Shown: piece by piece, positions 1-13,527 of the stretch
Position numbering within the stretch: the stretch's first letter is position 1
Layout: each line of letters begins with the position of its first letter
Origin: Isoetes taiwanensis
Taxonomy: Eukaryota > Streptophyta > Lycopodiopsida > Isoetales > Isoetaceae
Assembly: GCA_021234155.1 (NCBI GenBank)
Contig: JAJEKV010000004.1
Coordinates: 28,923,305-28,987,304, forward strand
DNA: 64,000 bases
Direction: 5' to 3'
Program-made: the position numbers and the translations under genes
The notes under the pieces: model-generated
The model's database searches: none
What the model saw: only the letters and a program-made list of their open reading frames with translations
Told to the model about the DNA's origin: nothing

Positions 1-109
1 TTTATTGTACTTCGTTCAGTTACATGTGCTTGCAAGGTCTAGCCTTGTTGACAGGCAATTAAGCTACCCGACTCAGTGACAACAGGCTACGGACGTTCTA
101 GTGCAAACA

Positions 110-1940
110 TATTTGATCTAAACCATATCAAAATTTTTTGAAAGTTGGCACGTATGTGCAGTAGGTAACCCAGGATGCTAGCTGACAAAAAATCAGAATT
201 TAAGTCCAGGTATGCATTAATTACAATTTATGAATGTATACTACACAAAAGCTGACCCCTTGACTTCTAGCGCCACAGCGGGAGGAGTGGGGTCAAACTC
301 CATTAGTGGGTTCTCAGCAGCGTTCTCCAAGTAGCCCGTCCCAAAGTGCAAAGACCAAAACTTGGCACCCAAAAGCGCAAAACCCTGCTAGAACACGGCA
401 GCTCATAGGGTTCACGTTTGGAGGCTCTATCCTTAATAGATTTGACTAGGACCTTCTTGATATCTTGATGTAGGGGGTGTTGGCCTTGAGCCGCGGACCC
501 TAAAACCTACGGAGCTGACTTGCCCCCAAAATTCCTCTCGAAGGCCACGGCGCGGCGGGGCGGGGCAGCTACACTCTGGGCAGTGATGCGTCTCCTTGAT
601 GGACTGGAAGCGCGTCGACATTGCCCCTAGGGACCAAGTTTTGTGGCGAAGCCCACCCAGCACCGAAGAAGCCCAGAAACTATCTCGTGGCGCAGCACAC
701 TTAGTAGTCAATTGGCCTAGGAGGTGGTACAGATACTACAATGTAGGGCGTAAGTGTTTCTTTCTTTTGCAAAACGGCCATTATCAACAGTCCCCTAAGG
801 GTAATTTTAGCATTAGGACAATGCGTGAGGAAAATTAAGTTTAGGCATTTGAACCTCACTTAATGTCGAGCGACCAGCTGCTTTGGTTTCTGGCAGCCGC
901 TTCGCGGGGCGGCTTATTGATTTTGATATGTTCTCAGGACGGATGGTGGATTTTTTGGACCTTCACCGGGTTGCGGTTTCACGGACAAAAGGATTCAACG
1001 GTCCGGATCGCGGGGTAGAATCCGGGAGTGTGGTCTTTAGCGTCGCCCCGTGGCTTATTTGCGAGAAACAAGGGAAGCACGGGGCTACGCCTCACGGGGT
1101 TGAGGACTCTCCCCCTCTAATGAGGAGGCCTTTACAAGGTCGGCGCTTGTTTGACTTGAGCAAGTGTGCCGGCCTGGTACATGCTAGCAATTTGCCCGGG
1201 CCGGATTCTGAATTACAAAAAACTATTTGATCTAAAACCATATCCAAAATTTTTTGAAAGTTGCTTTGTATGCTAGCTGACAAAAATGGGGAATTTAAGT
1301 CCATACTATGCATTAATTCTGAGATTCTGAATGTCTTTTCTTTGCAAAACATGACTTCTAACTTCCACAGCGGAGGAGTCTGAGGTCAAACTCGGTAAAG
1401 TGGTTTGCCCGGCGCGTTCTCATTTGCATGTGATGCGGCCCGTCCGGTGCAAAAGGCCGGCTAAAACTTTCGCGCGAGCCTGCGGGGCACGGCGCTCATG
1501 GGGTTTGCGTTTGGACTCTATCCTTGTGGGATTAGGCTAGGACCTTGGCGTGGCGGCGTGGGGGGTGTTGGCCTTGGGAGCCGCGGACCCTAAAACCACC
1601 CCGGAGGCGAGCTGCCCAGAAGTCCTCTCCCGCAGAAGGTACAGCGGGCTGGGGCCCCAGCTTTCCCTCGGGCAGAGTGATTACGACTCACGCGATGGAC
1701 TCACGAGCGTGACATTACCCTAGGGACCAAGTTTTTGTGGCGAGAAGGCCACCTTCTCGAAAAGGCGCCAAACTATCTCATATGCAACACACTGCATTAG
1801 TCAATTGTGCTTCTGTGGAGGTGCATTTTGTTGAATCTTTGCAATGTAGAGGCGTGAGTGTGTGTACGTTTTGCAAAAGGCTGGCAGGTGTAACCAGTCC
1901 CATAGGGTAATTTTGGCATTCAAGCGATAAAGCGACATAG
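110..1940. repeat. Diverged direct duplication, about 730 bp, offset about 1,115 bp
   Basis: The stretch near 110-840 recurs near 1225-1940 in the same order. Shared landmarks include a tttgatctaaa block (111 and 1226), the run attttttgaaag, the phrase gggggtgttggcctt with agccgcggaccctaaaac (about 475 and 1560), and the closing phrase around gggaccaagttttgtggcga (630 and 1715). The copies differ by many substitutions and small indels, so the duplication is old. The sequence between them (841-1224) is not duplicated. Open frames of 80-115 codons here are not conserved between copies and I treat them as noncoding. The duplication could be the long terminal repeats of a dead element or a two-unit tandem repeat; I see no clear TG...CA ends. 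Confidence 0.75.
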
Positions 1941-2005
1941 GTATTAAATTTTTTTTCGCCGCGTTTTTTTTTTTTTTTTTCCCAAAAACCAAAAAAGTAA
2001 CGTCG

Positions 2006-2650
2006 TTAACGGCGATTTAGCACATGGCTGGCGACAGTAATGGCATTGAAGCGCCCGGACGATCTTAAAACCCGCGGCCCGGCAAAGCTAAGCACCGCGT
2101 CCGGATATTCCGGCGTCGTTGCCAGCTGATCGTAATGAAGCGTGTGGCGGAACACTTTGGCGTTACCCGGCTGGCATGTCGGCAAACCCGCAGTGGCGGT
2201 CACGTCGATTTTTAGTCGTCGTTCCAGCGGCGTTATACGCCGATGGCGAGGAACACGGTGGCGTGCCATCACGGCATGTCGGCAAGCCTGGGCTGGATGT
2301 GCCGCGTCGATACGTGAGGCGTCGTTCCAGCGGCGGTCGGTAACGTGTTTGTCACAGCAGAACTGCCGGTAACAGCGGCCGGTACCATGCACCCGCGCGA
2401 GGCCGTCCCGACACGTCATCCACGAAGCGTCGTTGAAACGGCGGTAAAGCAGCGTTGTCGTCGTTGAGCAACGATATGCGTCGATGTTATTGGCGGCAAA
2501 TTAAGTTCGCCGGCGTCGCGTCGTTGGGCGTCAGAAGCTTATCCCGCCCCTTCAGGTGTTTGGGGCGGCTGCGAAGTGGGTTGCTCACGGCGAACCCCTG
2601 CGTAATGCCGGGATACGGCCTAATGGAGATCACCTTCACATCGGCAGGAT
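2006..2650. other. GC-rich block with an internal ~110-bp repeat
   Basis: This stretch is much richer in GC and CpG than its flanks and is bounded on the left by a poly-T run (1963-1981). The phrase cggcatgtcggcaa occurs near 2172 and 2272, and cgtcgttccagcggcg near 2216 and 2321, so a unit of roughly 100-110 bp is present about twice. Overlapping open frames on both strands match no family I know. The CpG richness suggests it has not been methylated and deaminated for long, or is a distinct insertion; that is inference. Confidence 0.5.
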
Positions 2651-3689
2651 GATGTAATTGTCTCTAGGATGAAGTTGGAACAAGCGTTCCCCGCTTGTTC
2701 CGACAAAGAGGCACCACGAGCTCACGAGCTACAATCCAGCGAGGGAAGGACTCCCATGCCAGCATGCACCACGAGGCCTTGCAAGAGTGTGTATCCAGGG
2801 ATTGGGCGGCGAGGAAACAATTCCGGTGAGGGGTGACTCGGCTTGAAGCGGGCAATCACCGGGCACCTCGGTACACCACCCATGCTCAAAGCACCCATGT
2901 CGATTTGAACTGCGACACCTACTTCCACCATTCCCCTCCACGCCAGCGGGGACCCTCCTGTTCACATGGACATCGAACAACGCCTTCAACTCTGAGCGGC
3001 GGTAGGATTTATACTATCCCGACAAGCGATTGATCCGCGGAAGCTTAGTGAGCGTAGGCGGAAAGGTCGCAGGTACGGTGTCCGTGGCTGCTCTTGCAGG
3101 AAGAAGAGGAGAGAATCTCATTCCACCGAACTCGGTCACCGAATCTCATCAATGGATTTGACATTGCACGGGCTTTGTACACATTACTTTCGAGCGGCCC
3201 AGTCATGGTGCTCTCGGCGTTACTTTACAACCCAAGTATTGTCATATTCATAGTAAGCGGATATGCAAAAGATGCGGGATGCCATCTTTAGCACGCCCGA
3301 GCGAGCAATTGAAGGGAACATCGCTTGTATGTGGACGAGACCTCACCCTAGTGCAACAAAAGAGTCCGCGGTGTGAGCTCCTGGAGTTAAAGGCATCCAT
3401 TTATCAAGGAGGAAATTTCTTAGGGACTAGTTAAGGGGCAAGGATGCGTTTTAAACTCCTTGCTTGTGTTGGTGGACCTCGAAGCCATTCAGCTACAGCC
3501 CCCACACTCCTAGGTCATGCTCCTCCGCAGTGCCGCCGGCCCCATGCCACTGTGCCTTTGCCACTACTCCTCGAGTCATATGCCACCCCAACTCCTCGCT
3601 TCTCCCTCTGTCCATGACTTCGATGCACTCACCAGCTTCCCACTCTTCCCCACAACTCAGCTGCGCGTACCTCATTTTGCTAACCAAAT
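2651..3689. other. No recognisable feature
   Basis: I see only short open frames with no recognisable motif, and no clear repeat. It could be further decayed transposon sequence upstream of the LINE remnant. Confidence 0.4.
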
Positions 3690-6600
3690 AGGGAATGTGC
3701 CTTGAGGGTGGTCTCTGGAATTGTCGAGGTTTCCCATGGCCGGGAAGGGGGATAGTCTCTCAGCTTCTACATTCTTTGCGGTATGGATCTCATCTTCCTC
3801 CTTGGAACATAGAACCTGCCGGGACATAGGCTACGATCTTTTAGGCTATCAACATTTCCCGCAGTCTTCGGCACAGGCAGAGGGACATGGAGGGGTTACT
3901 ACATTATTCTGCGGGAGTCTTTAGCCACGGTCGGTCTTTCACACAAAGATGTGAGACCCCACAAGAGCCACTTGTGGAGTCTTGAGTGCGAATTGTAGTG
4001 GCAACCCTCTCTTCTTGTTTGCTTGCTACTTTCCCCACATCGAGGAAAGCAACTTTTACCATACCCTTTCGGATATTGGGCGGGGCTAGCTCCATATGTC
4101 GATCTATATGATGACATACGGCCAACATAAACCGGTTGGGTAGTGTGGGTACTCCTTGGGGACTTCAATGCGGGCCGGGGAGTAGAGCAGCCCATGAGAC
4201 TTGATCCTTTGGCTCGGGATGTATTCTGTTGTGCTTGTGAGCGGAAAACGGTAGACCCTGAACATCGGATGATAGTCCAGTCGGCAGCTTTGGCGGACGG
4301 TTGCTTTCTACTATGTGGTGTCTTTGACTTGGTAATTTGTAATGGCACAGTACGGTGGCCTTCCTCATGTAAGTGCACTGCGGACAAAAGAATCAGGGTG
4401 GAGGATCTAGTGTGGTGGACTATCTATTAGTTTTGGCGGGGATGTACATTTGATCAACCACTTTGGGTGGCACGCAACGGTAGAGATGAGGAGGCGGTTC
4501 GGATCACCTTCCACTCTACTGACGCTTGGCGGGCTGCTAGAACCCCTTCTCTGGCAGCTCCTTGTATACCTAAACTGCGATTGAATTATGGCGGGCAAAG
4601 GATTATGCTGATATGCTCATAGATGACCTTCGGGAATTTTTGCGAGGCCCCAGCTAGAAGCGACAAGCGGGTCAGGTGATTGAGCTCGCGAATAGCATTG
4701 AGAAAAGATGTTTTGGGATAGCATGCGAGAGGTATCACGGGGACGCAACATTCCCGATTAATCGGTGGTTTGATCTTTGAGTGTAAGGAATACAAATGCG
4801 GCTCGCTGATCCACGAGATCTGCAATCGCCCCACATGCCACCACGATGCTCGTGCTTTCTTGAAGGCAAAAGAAATCTCGGTACATTACCTGCGTCATCA
4901 AGGGAAATGTTTTCCATGTTGAAAAGCCATCCTAGAATCTTTTGGCGCCAAAAGGTTCTTGAAAGCCATTGAGCCTATGGGGAACATCACTAATGGCGGT
5001 GGGAACAATACTGCGGCAACTCTATGATCCCCAAGGGAACACGCGAGCACTCATACCCTGAGAATGGTCCGACATTAGAAATCACGAGAGGATGATGTTA
5101 CCCGAGTGCTGCGACATTTGGCCAATGGGAAAACAGCGGACACTGGATGGTATCGGCGAGTTGCTCAAGTGGGCGAGGGGAGCCTATGGTACCGGTCCTA
5201 ACCACTATGTTCCAGCAGGCTTCTGAGGAAGGATTCCCCCATTGGTGGACCTGGCGAGTTGTCCCCATTTACAAAGGCGGAAGTCTACATAGTCCAACCA
5301 ATTAGAACAATCATGATGATTCGGTGTTTAAAGCTGCTAGGCGGCATTATTGAGAAACAGTTGACGAGGTGTTGAAACAGCAGTGTCGCGAGCTCTCCAC
5401 ACAGCGGGGTTCGGTTCCGGCATTCAACATTGATCATATCTTCACGTGAGGACTTTGGTTGAGGATAGCGAAAAGCGTCGGCGGGACTGTATTAGCTGCT
5501 TTGTTGCTGCGAAGGCTTTGACAGTGCCGCGGGAAAATTATGGGAAAGATTGCGGCAACTAGAGGTTCGTGGATATGCAAAATGGGTCGGGTTATGCGAA
5601 GTTATGCTGAGGCGAATGCGGATGGCCGGGACAACCATTCACTAGCGATATTGGGGTCGCTTGGGGATATCCTCTTTCCCCAACATTGTTTGAGTACGTA
5701 CATTGACCCGGTTGGAACAACGGCTCATGGACAATGGGGTAAAGCGGGACCCAACTTTTTGCATCGGTCATCGGACAACTCATCTATCTGGGCGATGTTG
5801 ACCTCTTAGCTCACACTCCGAGAGGATATGCGGTCTCACTTAGATGCTGCGGATACGATGCCGAACCCACAGACATGAAGGTCAATCGGCCCAGACCAAG
5901 GTGGTCTTAATCTCATCCTCAGCGCCATCCAAGGCCCCCTTCATTCCTTATCGAGGGCAACAAGTGGAGGTGACACCCACCTACAAGTATGGGGGTGGAG
6001 TTTCCTTCTACACTATCTTTGGGACACTTCCATAAGATTGTGTGTAGCGGCGGCCGGTGGAAAACACTCTATGCAATCTGAGAACAATAACCACCAGGCG
6101 GGAACTATATGATTGGGGCATCGGGCACATCTGTTGGGGGGGTATTGGTAGAGCAGTTCTTTTTGTCGGAGTTGAAGTCACGGGGCCCGGTGGTGTCCCT
6201 TGCTACTTGGGCGACTTAGAGCAGTGCGGGAAGGCCTTCTTGCACGGGCACTCCGGTGAAATCGGCATTATATCAAATTTTGTTGCGGGAGCGGGTTTCT
6301 GCCGCCACTTTGGCGACCCTTGATAGACACATCGTCTATTTCCAGGAAGGTGGTAAATATGGATGATGATCGTCTGCGCGCAGCTTATCGCGGTGGCAAT
6401 GGGACCCTAGCGACTCAAAAATTGTTGGAAGGATAAAAAGTCTGCGATGGCTAACTAGATGGAATGTCTAGGAGCACATGTGCATCGGGTGAAAGCTTGA
6501 GGCAGCTTCGTGGCGGCTGAGACTTGTTTCTCCGGCAAGCTTTGGGATTCGAGGGCTGCGGAGCAAGTCAAAAACGACACATTACAAGCGACACATAAAT

Positions 6601-7123
6601 CCCACATTAGAGCGAGGCCCCTGGCTACCTACGTTCACATGCGCCCATGAAAAAAGTGCGGGCATATCGCCTCCATTCGCCCGGTGCCCACCATCTCCGG
6701 ATTGAGGCGGTCGATGGATTGGGGAGCCACATCGGGGATAGGGTTTTGTCGGTCTTTGCGGGGGGGGCTGTTGAGGATGAGTGTCACACTTTCTAGACAC
6801 GCCCGGCCTTATGATCGGTCCGGACCGCTATGCTGAGTTGATTGGGCGATGAGCGCTACACATGATCTTTGGGACCGCGACCCGGTCGCTTTCTCGGATC
6901 ATACATTGAAATGCGGACTTGAGGGCACCGGATATGCCCCTAGTCAACCATTTAATTGATGTCGGCGGTCTTATTGCTGCCACGGTTTCCCTCGAAAACC
7001 CTTGGAGGGTTTTTTAATCCAGAGGCGATAATGTGGCTGCTGGCGCTTTAATATTATTGGGTCCCATAGGCCGATTGGTCTCCGTGGACGATAAAAACAA
7101 TTCTATTCTATTCTATTCTATTC
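3690..7123 (+). mobile_element. LINE A: heavily decayed non-LTR retrotransposon
   Basis: Fragments in shifting frames follow LINE order. Near 3710 a GLWNCRGF-like start of the endonuclease is visible, and at 4149 WVLLGDFNAGRG carries the GDFNA motif. LCGVFDLVICNG follows near 4312. RVVPIYKGG, an RT-associated phrase, lies near 5250. IYLGDVDLLAHTP near 5780 is a corrupted Y-A-D-D box. HHLRIE and EDECHT near 6690-6790 match the C-terminal zinc-finger region of the other LINEs here. The 3' end (about 6990-7093) carries the stem-loop and terminal sequence shared by other LINE ends in the window, then a (TTCTA)n tail at 7094-7123. Stops and frameshifts are everywhere, so it is dead. No RT catalytic box survives intact. 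Confidence 0.8.
6990..7123 (+). repeat. LINE 3' terminus with stem-loop and (TTCTA)n tail
   Basis: The end contains a ccctcgaaaaccctt...ggttttttaatcc hairpin, then a conserved tcccataggcc-attggtct-ggacgataaaa motif and a pentanucleotide microsatellite. The same block occurs at 30541-30655 (plus) and 33566-33717 (minus), and partly at 25228-25283 and 31765-31820. It is therefore a diagnostic 3' end for this LINE family, probably the RT recognition structure. Confidence 0.85.
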
Positions 7124-7186
7124 TCATTGTTTCTAACATTTAGTATAGTTTGTATCGTTGTTTCTAATATGTGAAATTCCTTCCTA

Positions 7187-7515
7187 AGGGCCCGAGGGGC
7201 CCAATTGTTTTTTTAATATAGCAATCGACACATAACTATCATTAACATTAATTAATATAGACCATTGCATCCAACACATTTAAATCAAAATCCCCCTGAA
7301 ACCCCCTTTGGTTTGGGTGCATATTCACACGGGGGGTTACGTAGGGCAGCGAGAGCTGTCGGATGGGCATATTTGCCCTTTATTCCAAGATCTGGACCGT
7401 ACATAACGATCCTCGTTTGTGGGGTATGCATGTACAAGTTTTTGCATACTATATATTAAGGTTTGCAAAATACTATAAGGTTTGAGATAATGTACTTAAT
7501 GGTGTTAATTTTGTA
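7187..7515. mobile_element. Half of a TIR element (copy 1: left arm plus core)
   Basis: The left arm begins with a near-palindromic gggcccgaggggccc (7189-7203). It runs through a ggtttgggtgcatattcaca segment (7310-7330) to about 7362, followed by a core at about 7363-7510. The same core occurs at 47606-47757, but there it is followed by the reverse complement of this arm. The two loci are therefore complementary halves of one element with long terminal inverted repeats (about 175 bp) and no coding capacity visible. The right arm is missing here. Confidence 0.75.
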
Positions 7516-10200
7516 CATGTATAATATCCTTACTCATGACTTAGGATGACTCAGGAAAGATTCCACTGCTTTGTAAACATCATCGAAGAGCTAAATTGAT
7601 ACACGTTGACACAACTCTTTCAAATTAAATTATCTCAAGCACAACAAAACGATAGCATTCGACTATCGGGTTGCATAAGGACAAAATCCACAAAGAATAC
7701 GATTACATTCTTACAATGCATTATTGCGTCAAGTCCAATAGCTCGTTTGGAGTTACTCATTGAACCATTTCATGTTAGGATGCAACCCAATATCATCCGT
7801 TATCTCAACAAGAGGACTGATAAAATAGGTCATGAGCCTATTTTACGAACTATAAGTACATTCTAGGGAAAGAAATGCACTGGGAAAGTCATTATTAATT
7901 TTGGACCTTAAATCGACCATCAGAATGGGAAGGCGGAGATAGTGCTATTAGAAATTGTGGTGGCGATATTATCAAGCACTAAATTCTCGTTTAAAGATAC
8001 AGTTGAGCAGTAGGAGACGTAAGTGATGCTCAGGATCGCTCCCACGATCTAGCTGAGGACTCACGGGTTTGTTCAAGAAATCTGAATATAGTAGACAATA
8101 ATTAGTATCCATTTTTTCTGCAATCAGTAACGTTAACCACTACATCCTTCTTGAATGCTGATGAAGATCATCGTCTCGATCTGGATGCGGATCTACAAAG
8201 TGATTTGATTCTGATAAACACAGCGTATGTCACGAATTAGTTGCTGCGACTGGTTTGGCAAGGTCATTCCTATTTTCTAAAGTTGTTTTCAACCAAGATA
8301 CTACTTTAAAGAGAATAGAAGCTGCGAATTACTTCCTGCGACTGGTTTGCCAGGGTGATTCCTATTTTCTAAAATTAATTTCAGCCAAGAAACTACTTTA
8401 AAGAGAATACAAGTTACAAATGTGGGCCTCTTGTATTCTTTAAATCATGCATTTCATATAACAGGCTTTAAATTGGAATAGATGTGCTTGAATCTAATAA
8501 AAACAAAATTTAATAGAATATCTTGCCTGCTTTCAATTAGAACATTCAGCAGTCCAGACACCAGGAAAATGCTTTCAAATTTAGAAGATCGCCTTCCATT
8601 TCCTGATGAGCGCCTCAAATGCTTCAAATTTGGATGATCGCCTTGGAAGACCTATTCAGCGCCTCAAAAGCCTCCTTCCCAAGTTTTGTTAGAATGAATG
8701 GCTGGTGAGGCCATTCAGGTGGGTGTATTGAGTTTGAATTTCAAATTCTGGTCATTTGGGCATGGCGTTTCCATGCCGTATTATGACTATCATTGTCTTG
8801 TCTTATGTAAACTCCGTCTTAGTGGGTCTTATATTGTCCTTCCATGACCCATGAATAGCAACAAGTTACCCCATATCTGAGAATTTTGAACTTAATGGGC
8901 GTCCATCGGAGAATGAGAATTTCAAATCGAATTTATTAAGCCCACAAAATTTAATTTCTTTGGCCGTCATTATGGCAGACCATTAATAACCGCCATCATG
9001 GCGGGTAATAAAGTACCCATCATTATGACAGCCCTCCTATAAATTAACAAGCCTTCCAAGTTTTAGATCGCCCATGATCAAATTACCCGGCCTAAAAAAA
9101 ATTTAGCCTTGAAAACCAATCGCCTTCATATCTCGCGCAACCGCCTTGAAAGAAGGTAATTTCTGCGCTTTTCACGACTAGTATTGTCGTTCTAGCATTA
9201 GGTCTATCTTTTTAAGCAGTCTGTGAGGTTAGAAAATAACATGAGGGTTCAACATAGAAATCTGTCAGATCCATGATCACGCTACTTCATAGTTTTAATC
9301 CCCACTTAACCCGTTTACCATCTCAACACATCGTTGTGCATGGCTGCATTTTGCTTCCTTCTCTTGAAGAGTATGCAGGGACAAGATCATGTAAAGTCCT
9401 CTATACCCCTCCCTCCTAAGTTATAGCCACCTTTTTGAAGAAGTGTGAGTTCTTTTGCCCAATAAATATTGAAGAAGTTCTTTTGTGAGTTCTGTTGAAG
9501 AAGGTGACATCATCAAATTGCATTCACGCACTCTATAACTCTTTTCGTCATGTGGTACACACCGAGTCTAAGCACAATTTACCCTACCCTTAACCTTATT
9601 TTTACATGTAGCCTACCCTCTACCTTACATTTACGTCCAAGCTACAAATGTTGCACACATAATAGAAGAAATTTTGCCTATTAGGAGCTAGGGCTTGCGA
9701 ATTTGGCTTCCACAACAATCCCTATTTGGTACTATATTTTAGGCATTATAATATGGCCTTTTGTACTTGATAGCTGAAAGTGTATTCCCAAAGTGCCCCG
9801 GATAAACTTTTATTCAATATGGATGAGCGGGCACTTGTATAGGACCAATCAATACTTTGTATAAAAGTTTAACAAACTGAAGTGAAATATTTTTGTGTCC
9901 CTACGTCCCTTGCAATAGTTTTACAAAACCAATAGGCCTTTGGGTTTTGTACATAAATATAGTTGATGGTTAAGACCAAGCTGTCCTTGCAATAGTTTTA
10001 CAAAGCCAATAGGCACAAAAGGTGGCATGATAGGTAAGACCAAATCAACTTGTTCATCGGTAAATAAATACTATCCTCCTTTCCAAACAATATTAAAGTG
10101 ATTGCCACTTGATTTTTCATGTGGTTTGTCAAGCATCAAAGCTTCTGACACCAAAGGTATGAGAGACACACATGCGGTTCTTGGCGGACTTTATTTATTT
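7516..10200. other. Gene-poor AT-rich DNA with small local duplications
   Basis: No gene is supported. A two-copy tandem duplication of about 92 bp lies at 8233-8412 (shared phrase gcgactggtttg...actttaaagagaata). A roughly 60-bp imperfect repeat with aaatttggatgatcgcctt lies at 8575-8690. A cttgcaatagttttacaaa phrase recurs at 9910 and 9983. An (ATTT)n run lies at 10190-10212. The 86-codon open frame at 7606-7866 has no recognisable family signature. Confidence 0.55.
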
Positions 10201-10212
10201 ATTTATTTATTT

Positions 10213-11619
10213 TTTTGGCCTTGACATCCTTAAAGATTTTTTGAGGGCATGCGATAATATGGATATTGTGGCAATCACCCGACTATAAGCACATGCCTCA
10301 ACTATTGGAGCAGAAAAGTAACACAATTTTACATTTTGAACTTTCCCTAGTTGCTTGATGGCTTGCAAATAATCATGACAAGCATGATTATAGCTAAGAC
10401 CACACAAGACCTAATATTCTTAGTTAAGTGATCTCCAGTCCTTTTCCTTTTTTTACTAGATAGTTTCTTGTCGACAAATGATAAGAGGCCATTAATAATG
10501 TCAAAGATAGTCTTCTTCATTCTACCTAAGACATCTGTGAGCGCTTGCAAAAACTTGGCAAATCTTGATCCTTTTCACTTCCATTTTGAACATCAAGCAC
10601 CCACACGAACATTAAGAACTAGTTCGAGTAAAACAAAAGCAAGTCTCATCGTAGTAAACCAGCGTGGTTCATGTTGCAAGCGTACACTCATTCTCTACAA
10701 GCTTTTGCCTTAATTCTTTGGCGTATTTGGATTGTTGAGAACAACACACCACAAGTTGCTATCAGCGACCAAGATTTTTACAACTTTAAAGCGAGAAAAC
10801 TTGACCATATTGGCTGAAATACCATGGTCTTAAAACTAGTGTGAATATCCTTCTCACGGACATCGGTATTCTCTTGAAGCGGGTGGCGCCTCGATCACGG
10901 GGGTTCTGGTACTAACTTGGACCCTTCCACCCCACTTTTAACCAAACAAGGTTCTATTCAGTCCACTCCAGACTGGACATGGGGGGACTTAGGTATGGCA
11001 GAAGCCCTTGAGCTACTGATTGATTCCTCTTTAGGTGACAATGGCCAAGTGCCTGTGTCAGATTCAACATTTGTGGTTAGGCCACTAGCAAAATGCAAAC
11101 ATATCATTTTGTAGAAAAGCTTGCAGCCCTCAAAACCTCACTAGGATCTGGTTAAACTGATCATTTGTAACTCAGAAAAAAACTTGTAAATTCTCAAAGA
11201 CGAGCTTTATCAAGCTATAGAAAGAGAGAATTAAGTATCTTTAATCAAGACCTAGACAACAACATATTTCAAAGCATTCCATGAAACTACAATTTTTCTT
11301 TTTTTAGGTAATTAAAGAAGATATATTGTATGCTAACTGATAAGCAGTAATTATTTTGGGAAATGAATAGTACAGATGTACATAGATCATACTCCAGATA
11401 AGTTAAAAAAAATATAATAATGCCCAATAGCTGATAACTAAGAACTTGTTATTCAAAATAATTAGTCAGCAATGTCATCCACATAACCATGCCCATCAAT
11501 AAGTAGCGTTGTGGCAAAAAGTCCAAAAGCAGTGCCTTGATAAACTATAGCTTGACCCCAGACTCTCTAGAATGCAGGACCATTCTAAAAATTGAAAACA
11601 TTATAAAACCCATTCTTAC
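10213..11619. other. No recognisable gene
   Basis: Short open frames only. This stretch lies downstream of the kinesin relic on the minus strand, where the rest of a motor domain should be, but I could not find the following switch I/II exons here. The relic therefore stops after the P-loop. Confidence 0.45.
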
Positions 11620-12282
11620 CATGGTGTAAGTTTTCCCAGACCCAGTTTGGCCATAGGCAAAAATACAGACATTGTAATAATCCAAAACATAACGTATTAG
11701 TGGCTGTATATCCATAAAGATCTCACCTGCATTATTCAGAGTGATCACGGCTTAAAGACAAATTAGATAAGCAAACAGATTTTATAAAGACACTAGGAAT
11801 GCACCTTGAGAAGAAGATCCACCATAGATCTTGTTAAAACTAAATGTTTTGCAGGAATCCTTCCCTTGCTTGTTAGGGTTTGTTATCGTGATATCACCAT
11901 CACTACCAATGAAACTCACAATACTCTTATCTTCACATTCGCCAGAAAGAAATGGCCTTACTCGACAAAATACTCTGATATTTCTTGCAAGAATTAACTA
12001 GAGTTGAGGGTAAAAAGCAAGGGATGTAAAGCCATCCATCCATATACCTTTTAAATCCCGAACTTCATTGTAAAGCTTGCGGTTTTCTTCAAGAACTCTA
12101 TGGTAACCGGATCTTTATACGCCAAGCCTTGAAGCTCAACCCCTGCAGACAAATGAGCATTTATGGTGGCGATTATTTTGATTCAAGTTATTAACATGGT
12201 CAAATATTTGCATTACATTCTTACCAAGACTTCCAAACTCCTCTTTCCACCTATCTTGCATCACCTCTTTGTTTCTTGCTTT
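11620..12282 (-). pseudogene. Kinesin-14 motor-domain gene relic (four exons)
   Basis: Minus-strand exons with splice sites can be placed at 12282-12225, 12142-12048, 11983-11805 and 11726-11620. In order they read the neck (WKEEFGSLG then VELQGLAY), GYHRVLEENRKLYNEV, the start of the motor (NIRVFCRVRPFL), FSFNKIYG, and the P-loop exon ([18 protein letters not shown]). This order and the neck-motor junction are typical of plant minus-end-directed kinesin-14 proteins. The 95-nt exon has a one-base frame change between GLAYK and GYHRV. The exon 3 acceptor no longer restores the expected glycine before NIRV. No exon for switch I, switch II or the rest of the motor follows. I therefore call it a broken, truncated copy rather than a working microtubule motor. 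Confidence 0.85.
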
Positions 12283-13527
12283 CTGACAACCCGATGCGAC
12301 CTTTACCTCGTATATCATAAATACTCAATATTGCTAAGCCTTTTTTCTTATAAGGATAAACAATCTAGGCATGGAACGACAAAAAGTTATTTGAACATAT
12401 CATATATAACAACTTTGGCATTATGCTGGTCATTGCAACACCAACTTTACTTGCAATAATGTTCCCAAAGCTTACAGTTAGCGGCGACACTAGAATGTCT
12501 TTCGCCCGGTTAAGCGGCAATACTAAGGGCTGGCCACATTTCACGAACAATAGGCGGGGCTGGATGAAGATCGTTCCCCTTGCCCTTTGTTTATCACATC
12601 GGTTATTATTTTTCAATGTCACAACCCGGTGGTTTTGAAGCTTTTCTTCTCGACTTACGGAAATAGCATCAAAATCGCATGGAAAAGCACAAGCAAGCAG
12701 ACTATACTAGAATAGATCTAATACACGTAATGCGACAAGATTGTTAATGGAAGTATTGATGACATGTTTAAACATCTCATAGATGATTGACCTCCCCTGC
12801 GGGGAAGGGCTGCGCAATGAATGGAAAGTCCTTCAACTAAAGAAACCACCACATTTTCATGCAAACCCGGTGAGCATCCCGGATATCTCGAGTGCAAAGC
12901 GCGAACACGCAAAGATAGAAAAAGCGAGAACCTAAAGGAAGAAAAGGTAGAACCGGTAGCAAGGTGTGATGCGTGACTTGGCACCTTGAAAAACTTTCTG
13001 AGATGAAGGCAAATGGGTCCCTATTTGCCGATGATGAAAGAAAATGAAGGAAATGAGTCAAGGAAGGTTAGAATCCGGCTTGATGCACCATTCTTCATAA
13101 AAGCAAGCCACATTCTACAACGGTCCATAAACCATGAATAGAGCACTTTCGAAATCCGTTGCCATGATCTTGTACAAACAATAATCATTATTTGGAATAG
13201 AGCTATAGTTTCAAACCCTGTACTGCAACAAACCCATAAAAGATCATGAGGCACAAAGGGAACGGGACAAAAAAATATAAAAAAGCTACCTACAGAACTC
13301 CAAGCATCCTCAAACGTATCTCAGGCAGGCGACAACCAAAATCTAGCCCTCAAACGTATTCCTAACTTCTGTGCCTTCACTGCCTTGCACAGAAAAATAG
13401 CCGAAACCGTGAAAACACATACACCTCGAGCACCAAAACATAGGAGAGACCGCATGTATACGTACCTTTTTTTTTCAAAAAAACCCCTTCTCCGTCCACG
13501 CACATGTGTGAACCCCCCGGGCCATAC
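12283..13527. other. No recognisable coding exon
   Basis: Possible intron or decayed sequence between the kinesin relic and the kinase exon. The open frames on either strand here (up to 98 codons) show no family motif, and I could not find the rest of the kinase C-lobe. Confidence 0.4.

Noticed and set aside
2006-2650. Bacterial contamination or a bacterial gene
   Set aside because: The GC-rich block has overlapping non-homologous frames, no ribosome binding sites and repeat structure, and it grades into plant-type repeats.
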